Notes: generated by a model from the letters alone, not told the origin. Shown: positions 1 through 7,357, numbered from the stretch's first letter. The stretch is 18,619 bases of DNA from CAZEER01 sp964511215 (GCA_964511215.1 CAZEER010000047.1:1-18619); one strand, 5' to 3'. Program-made: numbers and translations.

Positions 1-465
1 AGAGACTCTACTATTGTAATGGCAAATGTTGCAGTTGAAACCTTAAGAGACTCGATGGCTTTAATGAATAATGAAATGCGCAATCTCTTGGTAAAGCTTA
101 ATGCGATGGAACAGAACAGCCGATTTCTATCAGACTCATTAAGTTCCCTAAAATTAGAAACCAATGTATCGGAAAAGAATATGAACGAAGCAATGAGGCA
201 TCTTTCTCGTTCTTTAAGATATTTTTATGCGGGTGATTACCGCGAAGCTTTGAAAGAAGTGGATTTAGCTTTAGAATTAAATCCTAATTTAGCACTTGCC
301 TATGCAAGAAGAGGTTCGATCTATTATAAGTTAGGAGATGTGCAGAGAGCAACAATAAATTGGAACCTTGCTTTACGTTTGGATCCTGAGTATACTGATG
401 TAAGAAATATTCTTAAGGCTCTTAATGAAAACAAATTACAATCTACAAGTTTAATGGAGGAGTGA
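1..465 (+). CDS. TPR-repeat protein, 5'-partial
   Basis: The reading frame is open from base 1. The first ATG (19) has no ribosome binding site, so the true start is probably left of the window. Counting from that ATG, residues 5-60 are a polar, heptad-like helical region (probable coiled coil). Residues 59-92 and 93-126 are two tetratricopeptide repeats: the first has the A-x-x-L-N-P-N ending and the second ends in ALRLDPEY. TPRs bind protein partners, so an adaptor or assembly role is likely, but no enzymatic function is visible. The ribosome binding site of the following motA-like gene (GGAGG, 456-460) lies inside the last codons, so the two genes are closely coupled and this protein probably belongs to the same motor complex. 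The partner and the location (cytoplasm or periplasm) cannot be told without the N-terminus. Confidence 0.8.
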   Translation, partial: RDSTIVMANVAVETLRDSMALMNNEMRNLLVKLNAMEQNSRFLSDSLSSLKLETNVSEKNMNEAMRHLSRSLRYFYAGDYREALKEVDLALELNPNLALAYARRGSIYYKLGDVQRATINWNLALRLDPEYTDVRNILKALNENKLQSTSLMEE

Positions 466-469
466 CCTC

Positions 470-1255
470 ATGGATATTGCTCTAATTATTGGCGTTGTTT
501 TAGGTATGGCATTTATGGTAGGCAGTATCGCCTATGCTTTATTCGTCGAAGGTGCTGCGGGCGGGTTTGGAAACTTTATTTCCATACCTAGTTTTGGAAT
601 TGTTTTTGGAGGGATGCTCGCATCTGTCATGGTTGCATTCCCCATGTATCATGTTGCGGCGCTCGGTAAGGCTATTGGTGCGGTATTGAAACCAGCTGAT
701 GATAAAATGGGGCCATTGGTTGATGAAGCATGTGTAGTGGCAGAGTCAGCGCGTAAGGGACCGGCTGAATTAGAGAGAGCAGTTGGAAGTATTAAAAATT
801 TCTTTTTTAAAGATGGTGTCCAAATGGCTGTAGATGGTCTGTCTCTTGAAGACATGACAGAAATCTTGGAAACTCGTATTGAATACAGAGAAAAACGGGA
901 AAAAGTTCAAACTGATATGCTTAAAGCAATGGGTGATTTATCACCAGCGTGGGGAATGGTTGGAACTTTAATTGGACTCGTACTTATGTTGGCAGGCTTT
1001 GGTGGTGAAGGTGGCGCAGATAATTTAGGTGGCGGTATGGCAGCTGCCTTAATTACAACTCTTTATGGTGCGGTTTTTGCAAACCTATTTTTTCTGCCAA
1101 TGGCTCAAAAAATGGGAAATAAAACAACTCAAACATCAATGTCAGCAAGTTTGTTGGTTGAAGCATCTCGATTAATTCATCAGAAAAAACACCCTCTTAT
1201 TGTTAGAGAAAAACTCAATTCATTTATTCCTCCAGCGGAGTGGAAACGGGAATAA
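470..1255 (+). CDS. motA: MotA-type stator (proton channel) protein
   Basis: This 261-residue protein has the MotA layout. TM1 is about 2-26 and TM2 about 36-58, followed by a large cytoplasmic loop (60-155). TM3 is about 158-178 and TM4 about 188-214. The TM3 signature SPAWGMVGTL carries the conserved channel proline (Pro159), and TM4 holds the family motif TTLYGAVFANLFFLP. The cytoplasmic loop contains ESARKGPAELE, matching the charged segment that touches FliG in flagellar motors. With MotB it would form an inner-membrane MotA5B2-type ion channel that turns ion flow into torque. The ATG at 470 lies 9 nt after GGAGG. The ORF sits 4 bp after the TPR gene and 5 bp before the MotB-like gene. 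The match is to true MotA/PomA and is closer than to ExbB/TolQ, because the four-helix layout and the big loop are present. Confidence 0.93.
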   Translation: MDIALIIGVVLGMAFMVGSIAYALFVEGAAGGFGNFISIPSFGIVFGGMLASVMVAFPMYHVAALGKAIGAVLKPADDKMGPLVDEACVVAESARKGPAELERAVGSIKNFFFKDGVQMAVDGLSLEDMTEILETRIEYREKREKVQTDMLKAMGDLSPAWGMVGTLIGLVLMLAGFGGEGGADNLGGGMAAALITTLYGAVFANLFFLPMAQKMGNKTTQTSMSASLLVEASRLIHQKKHPLIVREKLNSFIPPAEWKRE

Positions 1256-1260
1256 TATAG

Positions 1261-2160
1261 ATGGGAATGACACCAGGTGAAAAGAAAGCCTTTAATAAAG
1301 GGTTTGAAGCAGGCGCTAATTCTGTTGAAGAGGGCCTTCCTGGATGGTTTGGCACTTTTGCTGATATGATGACACTTCTTTTTGCATTTTTTGTTCTTTT
1401 GGCTGCTATATCTACTATGGATCCTGTTAAGTTAGCTGAAATGGCAAATTCTCAGGGAAAATCTCTTGGTAGTAAAATAAAAGCTGAGGGTAAAGCTGAG
1501 GAAGAAGGAGAGTTTGAACCCATTGAAAATTTGGCACAAATGAAAAAAGAGATTAAAGAAGCCATTGAAGAGATGAAAAAAGAAAATCCTGCGGGTGACC
1601 CACCGATAGATTTACAGACAAGTTCGAAAGGTCTTATCGTTAACATTAAGGGTGACTTTGCTTTTCCATCTGGTAAAGCAGATATGAAAAATGAATTAAA
1701 AGAATTACTTGATAAAGAAATTGTTCCACGGATTTTAGCAAGCCCTTTTCAGGTGGAAGTTGCGGGGCATTCTGATAGTGACCCAATGCCTAAAAAATGG
1801 CAAAAGTTTTACAAAAGCAATTGGGAATTGTCTGCCGCAAGAGGTGCAACTTGTGTGCGATATATGATTGATAAAGGTGTCCCAGCCCCAAGGCTACTTG
1901 CAGCGGGGTATGGAGATTGGTATCCCCGAGGCATTGATAGTATTAAAAGCATTAACCCAATGTATAATCCCCTAACTTTAACATGGGGAGATAAAGAACA
2001 GCCGAAAGATGCAAAAGGGAATCCCTTACCGACGGTTCTAGCCCTTAATAAAACAAGAAAACAGAAATCAAGTAATAGACGCATACAGATTACTTTTATA
2101 AATCCCCCACACCATGGGAAAGGGCGTTCAGGAACCAACTATCAAGAAGCGGAAAATTAA
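1261..2160 (+). CDS. motB: MotB-type stator protein with OmpA-like domain
   Basis: This is the peptidoglycan-anchored partner of MotA. A short cytoplasmic N-terminus leads to GWFGTFADMMTLLFAFFVLL (29-48), which holds the channel aspartate Asp35. A linker rich in Lys and Glu (65-110) follows. The OmpA/MotB peptidoglycan-binding domain spans about 120-280, with VEVAGHSDSDP (166-175), NWELSAARG (187-195), GYGDWYP (216-222) and SNRRIQI (271-277). The segment between GYGDWYP and NRR is about 50 residues, well longer than in ordinary OmpA-like domains, so it holds an insertion. The ATG at 1261 has only a weak ribosome binding site (GGAAACGGGA inside the end of motA), which suggests translational coupling. 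An in-frame ATG at 1267 is an alternative start. The two channel residues (MotA Pro159 and MotB Asp35) are both present, so the pair should conduct ions. Confidence 0.93.
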   Translation: MGMTPGEKKAFNKGFEAGANSVEEGLPGWFGTFADMMTLLFAFFVLLAAISTMDPVKLAEMANSQGKSLGSKIKAEGKAEEEGEFEPIENLAQMKKEIKEAIEEMKKENPAGDPPIDLQTSSKGLIVNIKGDFAFPSGKADMKNELKELLDKEIVPRILASPFQVEVAGHSDSDPMPKKWQKFYKSNWELSAARGATCVRYMIDKGVPAPRLLAAGYGDWYPRGIDSIKSINPMYNPLTLTWGDKEQPKDAKGNPLPTVLALNKTRKQKSSNRRIQITFINPPHHGKGRSGTNYQEAEN

Positions 2161-2190
2161 TTTTAAAATGCGGAGTTTTAAACACATACC

Positions 2191-2196
2191 AAGGAG
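2191..2196 (+). promoter_or_regulatory. Ribosome binding site of the FliF-like gene
   Basis: AAGGAG lies 6 nt before the ATG at 2203. It is the strongest Shine-Dalgarno sequence in the motor operon and fixes the start of the FliF-like protein just ahead of its first membrane helix. Confidence 0.8.
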
Positions 2197-2202
2197 TTTC
2201 AA

Positions 2203-3981
2203 ATGAATAAGGGTAAAAAATATTTGATACCCACCATGAGTGCGTTAGTTATGCTAACGATTCTTTTCGCGCAACAAGGTGGATACCTTTCCCAAAAATT
2301 AATGGTGGAAAATAATATTAGAGATCGCATACAAGATGCTTTGTCCAAACTTATTGAATCTCATAAATACGTGGTCAATGTTGATGTTGAATTAGAAGTT
2401 CTTGACGAAATTAGTGAACAGTTTACCTACTATTCTCCTAGAGAATCAGAAAACCAATCAATAGCTACTAAATCTCCAGCAGAAGAAACAGCTGAAGCAA
2501 TGGTAAAAATGCAACAAAAGATGATCCACAATAATCCCAAAAGTGAAAATGATCGTTATGCTGTTGGGTTACCCATTCCTGGTTTTGAAGTAGATGTAAC
2601 GACTCCTAAATCTCAGGACCCGGGTCCACTAACTCAATCTATGCCTGTATCACCAAAAACACTTAAAGCCACTTCAGATGACGATGTTTATGAAGGAAAC
2701 ATTGTAGAAAAGGAAGTTGTTGATAAAGTTCTTTCAACAAAAAGGCCATCTAAAACTGTTATAAAAAGAATGGAATTGTCTTTGATACTGCAGGAGGGTG
2801 CCGCACCTGAATTAATTGAGAATATACGCCAGCTAACTATGGCTGCTGCAAAATTTGATCGAGAAAGAGGCGACAAATTAACGATTATGACAGCAAGTTT
2901 TAAAGAAAGACGGGATCAACGCACCGCTGAACAGGTGATGTTGAAAAATATTGCAGAAAAGATTGATATGATGGAACAAAAAAGAATAAGAGAATCAGGT
3001 GACTGGAGAGATGTTATTGAAAAATATAAACAGGAATCTGATGATCAGCGCGAAGAATATTTAAAAGGTTTTGACGAACAATTAGCAAGTTTAGAAAAAC
3101 AAAGATTGGCAGATGCAACCGAGTTTGAAAAGAAAGAATTAGCTCGTAAAGACTCCATAAGAAATTCAAAATTAGAATCCGAGATTCAGGCGTTGAAAGA
3201 CATGTTGGCCATGAATCAGGCTGAGGCAAAGTCAAAAGGGAAAAATGTTGATTCTACTCGTTTTGCCATGTTGGATAATGAAATGCAGGGGCTAAGAAAA
3301 ATGCTATTGAAAGCTATGTTGCAAGATTCAATTGAAGCCCAACAGCAGGCGCAAGCAAAAATTGAAGAAGAGCTTGCAGCGCGCGAACAAGAAAAAGCAT
3401 CAAGAGATTCTATTATTGCAGAAAAAATAGCAGCACTAGATGCAGTTCAAGCTGATCTGGCGGCATTGGAGGCTGCGGAAACTGAAGGTATAGATACAAA
3501 GACTATTTTAATTATCGGCTTGGGATTAGTAAGTACTCTTTTACTGGTGATGATGTTTTTACAAAAAGGTAAAACACCTCAGCAACAATTTGCACCACCA
3601 ATGCCACCATACCCATATCCGCCACCAATGAGAAGAAGAAAGAAGAAAAGAAAGAAAGAAGAAAAGAAAGAAGATCCGCCATCAGAAAGCGTACCGGCCG
3701 AACCTTCAGCAGCACAAATCGCAGCAATGGAAGCCGCTCAGAACGTTTCATCATCTAATGGTAACGGTCTAGAATCAAATTTGCCGGATGAAGATCCAAA
3801 TGTTTTAAAAAGTGAAATAGATGATATAAGAAAGTCTATTGTTTCAATGAGCGTAGGGCAGCCTGTAAAAACATCAACTATTGTAAAAGAATGGCTAGAA
3901 CAACCAGCTCCCGAAATTTCAGAACCCCAAGAAGAAGCATCAAAAGACGATGATGGGGATGAAGAAAATACCGAAGAATAA
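2203..3981 (+). CDS. FliF-like rotor scaffold with RBM3, periplasmic coiled coil and FliG-binding tail
   Basis: This 592-residue protein is a two-pass inner-membrane protein related to FliF (MS ring). TM1 is about 8-24. Residues 36-75 (IRDRIQDALSKLIES, then VVNVDVELEV) match the first half of the FliF RBM3 domain. Residues 76-185 take the place of the beta-collar and end in VVDKVLSTKRPSKTVIKRME. Residues 189-232 (LILQEGAAPELIENIRQL, then FDRERGDKLTIM) match the second half of RBM3. A long, charged, heptad-like coiled coil follows (about 235-425), then TM2 (434-454), a Pro-rich stretch (465-476), a polybasic stretch (477-489) and an acidic tail. In the tail, EIDDIRKSIVSM followed by IVKEWLEQ (538-567) resembles the FliF helix pair that docks onto the FliG N-terminal domain. 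RBM1 and RBM2 are absent and the coiled coil is extra. The FliF relationship comes from motif order and the fliG neighbour; a search with profiles would settle it. Confidence 0.75.
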   Translation: MNKGKKYLIPTMSALVMLTILFAQQGGYLSQKLMVENNIRDRIQDALSKLIESHKYVVNVDVELEVLDEISEQFTYYSPRESENQSIATKSPAEETAEAMVKMQQKMIHNNPKSENDRYAVGLPIPGFEVDVTTPKSQDPGPLTQSMPVSPKTLKATSDDDVYEGNIVEKEVVDKVLSTKRPSKTVIKRMELSLILQEGAAPELIENIRQLTMAAAKFDRERGDKLTIMTASFKERRDQRTAEQVMLKNIAEKIDMMEQKRIRESGDWRDVIEKYKQESDDQREEYLKGFDEQLASLEKQRLADATEFEKKELARKDSIRNSKLESEIQALKDMLAMNQAEAKSKGKNVDSTRFAMLDNEMQGLRKMLLKAMLQDSIEAQQQAQAKIEEELAAREQEKASRDSIIAEKIAALDAVQADLAALEAAETEGIDTKTILIIGLGLVSTLLLVMMFLQKGKTPQQQFAPPMPPYPYPPPMRRRKKKRKKEEKKEDPPSESVPAEPSAAQIAAMEAAQNVSSSNGNGLESNLPDEDPNVLKSEIDDIRKSIVSMSVGQPVKTSTIVKEWLEQPAPEISEPQEEASKDDDGDEENTEE

Positions 3982-3999
3982 AACGTGAGGTATTAATCT

Positions 4000-4935
4000 A
4001 TGATTAGCGACTATAACAATCTTTCAGGCCTTCAAAAAGTAGCAGTATTATTCTCTGTGGTTGGTGAAGGTTTAGCCATGTCTTTAATAAAAGGACTCTC
4101 TAAAACAGAAGTTAGAAAAATTCGTTCCACATTGCAGTCAATGGAATCGGTATCGTTTTCTGTGAAAAAACGTGTTATGGAAGAGTTTTATTTTGGATTT
4201 TTAAGTGAAGAATTTGGAGATGCAGATAAGAATGGGAAAGCGATTCATCCTTTTGAATTCCTAAAAGAATTAACTGATGAACAATTATATGCGCTGGTTG
4301 ATAAAGAAGATACGCCAGTTATAGCTATGACATTAGCTCAACTAGATCCAGAGAAAAAAATGTTAATTCTCAACAAACTTGATCCAGTTTTAAAAGGTGA
4401 AGTATTAATAGAGTTAGGTTCATTAGATGAGGTCCCCTTAGAAGCTGTTATTGAGGTGGGAGCAAAATTAAACGAAAAATCCACATATTTACCAAGAACA
4501 GCAGAGTTTTCGCGAGGTGGCCCAAAAGACATTGCTGATGCCCTTGGTGGGATGAACTCTGATGATCAGGAAAGATATATGCAGACACTACAACAGGAAG
4601 ATCCAGAACTACATAAAAATGTAAAGAGGTATTTTCTTACTTTTGAAGATGTTATTGAAAAATTTCCTGAAAACACAAAAAGAGAGCTCTTTGGCATGAT
4701 GGACTTAGATGAATTGAAATATGCTGTTAAAGGTCTTGAACAAGAAACAGTTGACACTATTATTGGGTGGTTACCAGCAAAGAAACAAGCAATGTACGAA
4801 CCTGTAGAGGGTGCTGTTTCAAAAAGAGACGTAGATAGGACTAGGAAAATCATAGTGGACGCCGCAAAAGTAAAAGAAAAAGATGGGGAAATAAACATTG
4901 AAGATCTTCTTGGTGGCGCGGATATGGTAGAATAA
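4000..4935 (+). CDS. fliG: FliG-like rotor/switch protein
   Basis: This 311-residue cytoplasmic protein aligns with FliG along its whole length. The N-terminal domain begins LSGLQKVAVLFSVVGEGLA (8-26), the part that binds FliF. The middle domain runs from PFEFLKELTDEQLYALVD (84-101) through LAQLDPEKKMLILNKLDP (112-129). The Gly-Gly linker is at 173-174, followed by ADALGGMN and QQEDPEL. The C-terminal torque domain is 212-300: FLTFEDV, KRELFGMMDLDELKYAVKG and a last helix ending DGEINI. It is slightly shorter than flagellar FliG (about 330-345). The EHPQ motif of the middle domain reads EDTP here. By hand alignment to E. coli FliG, Lys264 is kept (K244), Arg281 is Lys, Asp288 is Glu, Asp289 is Pro and Arg297 is Ser. 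A GAGG at 3987-3990 precedes the ATG. It probably couples MotA torque to the FliF-like scaffold. Confidence 0.88.
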   Translation: MISDYNNLSGLQKVAVLFSVVGEGLAMSLIKGLSKTEVRKIRSTLQSMESVSFSVKKRVMEEFYFGFLSEEFGDADKNGKAIHPFEFLKELTDEQLYALVDKEDTPVIAMTLAQLDPEKKMLILNKLDPVLKGEVLIELGSLDEVPLEAVIEVGAKLNEKSTYLPRTAEFSRGGPKDIADALGGMNSDDQERYMQTLQQEDPELHKNVKRYFLTFEDVIEKFPENTKRELFGMMDLDELKYAVKGLEQETVDTIIGWLPAKKQAMYEPVEGAVSKRDVDRTRKIIVDAAKVKEKDGEINIEDLLGGADMVE

Positions 4936-4960
4936 AATCTACAGAAATAATTAATTAGTG

Positions 4961-4990
4961 AAATGCCCCTTTTAATTGGGGCATTTTTTT
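4961..4990 (+). terminator. Rho-independent terminator ending the motor operon
   Basis: A perfect 9-bp stem, AAATGCCCC (4961-4969) with GGGGCATTT (4978-4986), has an 8-nt loop and a T run to 4990. It lies 25 bp after the fliG-like stop codon, so the motor genes form one closed transcription unit. Confidence 0.9.
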
Positions 4991-5061
4991 GTGGTACCAA
5001 ACATGTTTTTTTCAAAACTTACTATGGTAATATTTTTAATATAATTAAAACAACAATTATA

Positions 5062-6207
5062 ATGAGTCCCATTGGTCTTCATCTAATATTTAAGTTTTTA
5101 TTGCGGATTTTAAATCCCTTTATCAGAGATGATATTAAACCTTCTATTTTTCGTTTTTTAATTACGCTTTTATTTATTTTTTTTTATGGGATATTACAAT
5201 TAGTTAATCGTTTGTTCCTTGCTTTAGATAATATATTTTTTGTTTCGTATAAGAAAATAGATATAGTTAAGCCGGTTTTTATTGTTGGGGTACCTAGAAG
5301 CGGTACAACTTTCATGCACAATATTCTATCAGAGGATAAAAAGAAATTTACCACATGCACATTAGGTGAAATGTTATTTGCACCATCCATTATCCAAAAA
5401 CTATTTTTTCAAAAGTTTTTCAGTATCGATAATTTAATTGGTAGCCCTTTTAAAAAATTTATATTGTTTATTGAGTCACATATTTTACGTACTTTAAATA
5501 AAAGGCACGAGACGGGCCTAAAAGCACCTGAAGAAGATTTTTTACTTTTACTGCCGCACATGGCATGTTTTCTTTTAGTAATACCTTTTCCATATAAAGA
5601 AATGTGGGATCTCGCATTTTTTAATAGGGCATACGATAATAGGACTAGAAAAAAAATTATGTCTATATATAAAAACGCCATACAAAGACATATGTATGTA
5701 TATGGGAAAAGCCGGACTTATTTATCTAAAAATGCTTCTTTCTGTGGTTGGATAAAAGATTTGAAAGATACATTTCCTGATATAAATCTAATTTGTTGTA
5801 TTAGACCACCAGACCAAACAATTCCCTCTATTTTAAGTATTATGAAAAAAGGATGGGGGTATTTTAAAACAAATCTAAATATTGAAAATATGCATTCGAA
5901 TATTATAGATATGATGGAATACTATTGTAATTGTATTTTAAAGCAGGATAAGATGAACAGTAATGCAAATTGGTTAGTTTTACCAATGTCAAAAATGCAA
6001 AACCATCTAGAAGATACTATCAAATTAATATATGTTAGATTTAATTTTAATCTTAGGAAGAATTATTTTTATTTTGTTAAAAAGGAAGCGGACATTTCTA
6101 GGGGATATATTAGTAAACATGACTATAAAGAAGATTTAAAAATAATAAAAACGAGTTTGTTAGATCGTTTTAAAAATTTCTATTCTTTTTATGATTTAAA
6201 ACATTAA
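5062..6207 (+). CDS. PAPS-dependent sulfotransferase family protein
   Basis: The frame is open from 4963, but that ATG lies inside the preceding terminator hairpin. The ATG at 5062 is therefore taken as the start, giving 381 residues. An N-terminal hydrophobic stretch (about 32-53) suggests a membrane anchor. The 5'-phosphosulfate-binding loop is FIVGVPRSGTTFMHNIL (about 73-89), the hallmark of sulfotransferases. FPDINLICCIRPPDQTIPS (from about residue 238) corresponds to the 3'-phosphate-binding strand and helix, with Arg at about 248. Such enzymes transfer sulfate from PAPS to carbohydrates, lipids or small molecules; the acceptor cannot be read from the sequence. No ribosome binding site is seen. 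The gene is visibly richer in A and T (many AAA, ATA and TTT codons) than the motor genes, which may mark transfer. Downstream genes for a glycosyltransferase and a deacetylase point to a glycan or glycolipid acceptor. Confidence 0.8.
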   Translation: MSPIGLHLIFKFLLRILNPFIRDDIKPSIFRFLITLLFIFFYGILQLVNRLFLALDNIFFVSYKKIDIVKPVFIVGVPRSGTTFMHNILSEDKKKFTTCTLGEMLFAPSIIQKLFFQKFFSIDNLIGSPFKKFILFIESHILRTLNKRHETGLKAPEEDFLLLLPHMACFLLVIPFPYKEMWDLAFFNRAYDNRTRKKIMSIYKNAIQRHMYVYGKSRTYLSKNASFCGWIKDLKDTFPDINLICCIRPPDQTIPSILSIMKKGWGYFKTNLNIENMHSNIIDMMEYYCNCILKQDKMNSNANWLVLPMSKMQNHLEDTIKLIYVRFNFNLRKNYFYFVKKEADISRGYISKHDYKEDLKIIKTSLLDRFKNFYSFYDLKH

Positions 6208-6230
6208 TAGTTTGCTAAAGTTAACTAATG

Positions 6231-6257
6231 ATTAAAGCAGGAATTATTCTATTAAAG
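6231..6257 (+). repeat. 7-bp direct repeat ATTAAAG spanning the glycosyltransferase start
   Basis: ATTAAAG occurs at 6231-6237 and 6251-6257, separated by 13 nt (repeat period 20). Collapsing the two copies into one joins ATG 6228 in frame to the glycosyltransferase and gives the N-terminus M-I-K-D-L-S-I-V. As written, the ATG 6228 frame stops after 11 codons. The short repeat could be chance in such AT-rich DNA. Confidence 0.5.
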
Positions 6258-7357
6258 ATTTAAGCATTGTATTTGTTTTAGATGTGCTCCCCGAGCGTAA
6301 TGGAGTAGGAAGTTTTTATAATGACTTATCATATTATTTAAGTGAACATTTTAAAAAAGTCACACTCATTAGTCCTTATCCATTAAAAGATCGATACACA
6401 TTTTTTTCTATTTCAATGCCAGGTGACCCTTTTCAACGAATTTATATTCCAAAAATATTCACATTGAAAAATGCCATTGAAAAAAGTAATGCTGATATAA
6501 TTGTATTGCCGACACCTGGGTTTTATGGCATGGTTGGATTGAGGCAGGCCCAAAAACAAAACATTCCTATTTGCCCAGTTTTACATAATGATTATAATCG
6601 CATGGCAACAATATATTGGGATGACTTCAGAGGTAAAGTTGTTAAGAGCTTGGGGGCTTGGGCAAACAGTTTTTTTTTTAAAAAAGGAAAATTGTCCTTA
6701 GTTATGAATGATAGAATGATAGATTTAGCAAAAGACCTAGGCAGTGTTAAAGTAAAAACTATTGGCACCCCTCTTGCAAAAATATTCTGTAATCGCCCTA
6801 TTAGAAAATTAAAAAACAACATAGAGAATGTATTATTTGCTGGTCGATTGGCACCCGAAAAAGGTATCGGTAAAATATTAGATGCGGCTCAAAAACACAA
6901 AAACATAAAATTTGTTTTTGCGGGTGACGGCCCGTTGCAATCGAGAATAATAAAATCCTCTACTAAATATAGTAATATTTTCTATAAAGGTTGGCTTAGT
7001 CGAAATGAATTGATTGACATGATTGATCAATGCCAAATTTTTGTTTTACCATCAAGATTGGAAACATTTGGGACTGCTGCTTTTGAAGCAATGTCACGTG
7101 GTCGCATAGTGATTGTATCAGGCGAGGCAGGTATAGCTAATTGGCCAATTCTTTCTAATGCTATAATAAATTTGGATCATTTTGATTCTTTGGCGGATAC
7201 TATAAGTTTCTTAATTGATAAAACCCCGGATGAAAGAAATATAATAAGTGAAACAGCATTCAAAGCCGCAACTGGACTTAATAAAGAAAACATAAAGAGC
7301 TGGGTAGATGTTTTGGTAGATATTAATAAAAATAATTCCCGGGTAAAACAACCATGA
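6251..7357 (+). CDS. GT4-type glycosyltransferase with an irregular 5' end
   Basis: This is a GT-B fold glycosyltransferase of the GT4/group 1 type, which adds a sugar from a nucleotide-sugar donor. The C-terminal half carries the family motifs in order: VLFAGRLAPEKGIGKILDAA, FVFAGDGPLQSRI, FYKGWLSRNELIDMI and VLPSRLETFGTAAFEAMSRG, where the Glu residues of the ETFG...EA pattern bind the donor. The first usual start codon is GTG 6284, but it would remove the first Rossmann strand (DLSIVFVLDVLPE). The frame is open upstream to 6236. Start here is placed at ATT 6251, 8 nt after AGGA (6239-6242). An alternative is an ATG at 6228, put out of frame by a 20-bp duplication-like unit. The gene overlaps the deacetylase gene by ATGA, so the two are translated together. 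Acceptor and product are unknown. Confidence 0.78.
   Translation: MKDLSIVFVLDVLPERNGVGSFYNDLSYYLSEHFKKVTLISPYPLKDRYTFFSISMPGDPFQRIYIPKIFTLKNAIEKSNADIIVLPTPGFYGMVGLRQAQKQNIPICPVLHNDYNRMATIYWDDFRGKVVKSLGAWANSFFFKKGKLSLVMNDRMIDLAKDLGSVKVKTIGTPLAKIFCNRPIRKLKNNIENVLFAGRLAPEKGIGKILDAAQKHKNIKFVFAGDGPLQSRIIKSSTKYSNIFYKGWLSRNELIDMIDQCQIFVLPSRLETFGTAAFEAMSRGRIVIVSGEAGIANWPILSNAIINLDHFDSLADTISFLIDKTPDERNIISETAFKAATGLNKENIKSWVDVLVDINKNNSRVKQP

Noticed and set aside
470..2160. ExbB/ExbD or TolQ/TolR pair, or Zorya ZorAB
   Set aside because: MotA-type loop and four-helix layout, a complete MotB OmpA domain, and adjacent FliF/FliG-like genes fit MotAB. There is no long ZorA coiled-coil tail and no ZorC/D/E gene.
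4963..5061. Longer start for the sulfotransferase at ATG 4963
   Set aside because: This ATG lies in the stem of the motor operon terminator, and the extra 33 residues have no family character. ATG 5062 is more likely.
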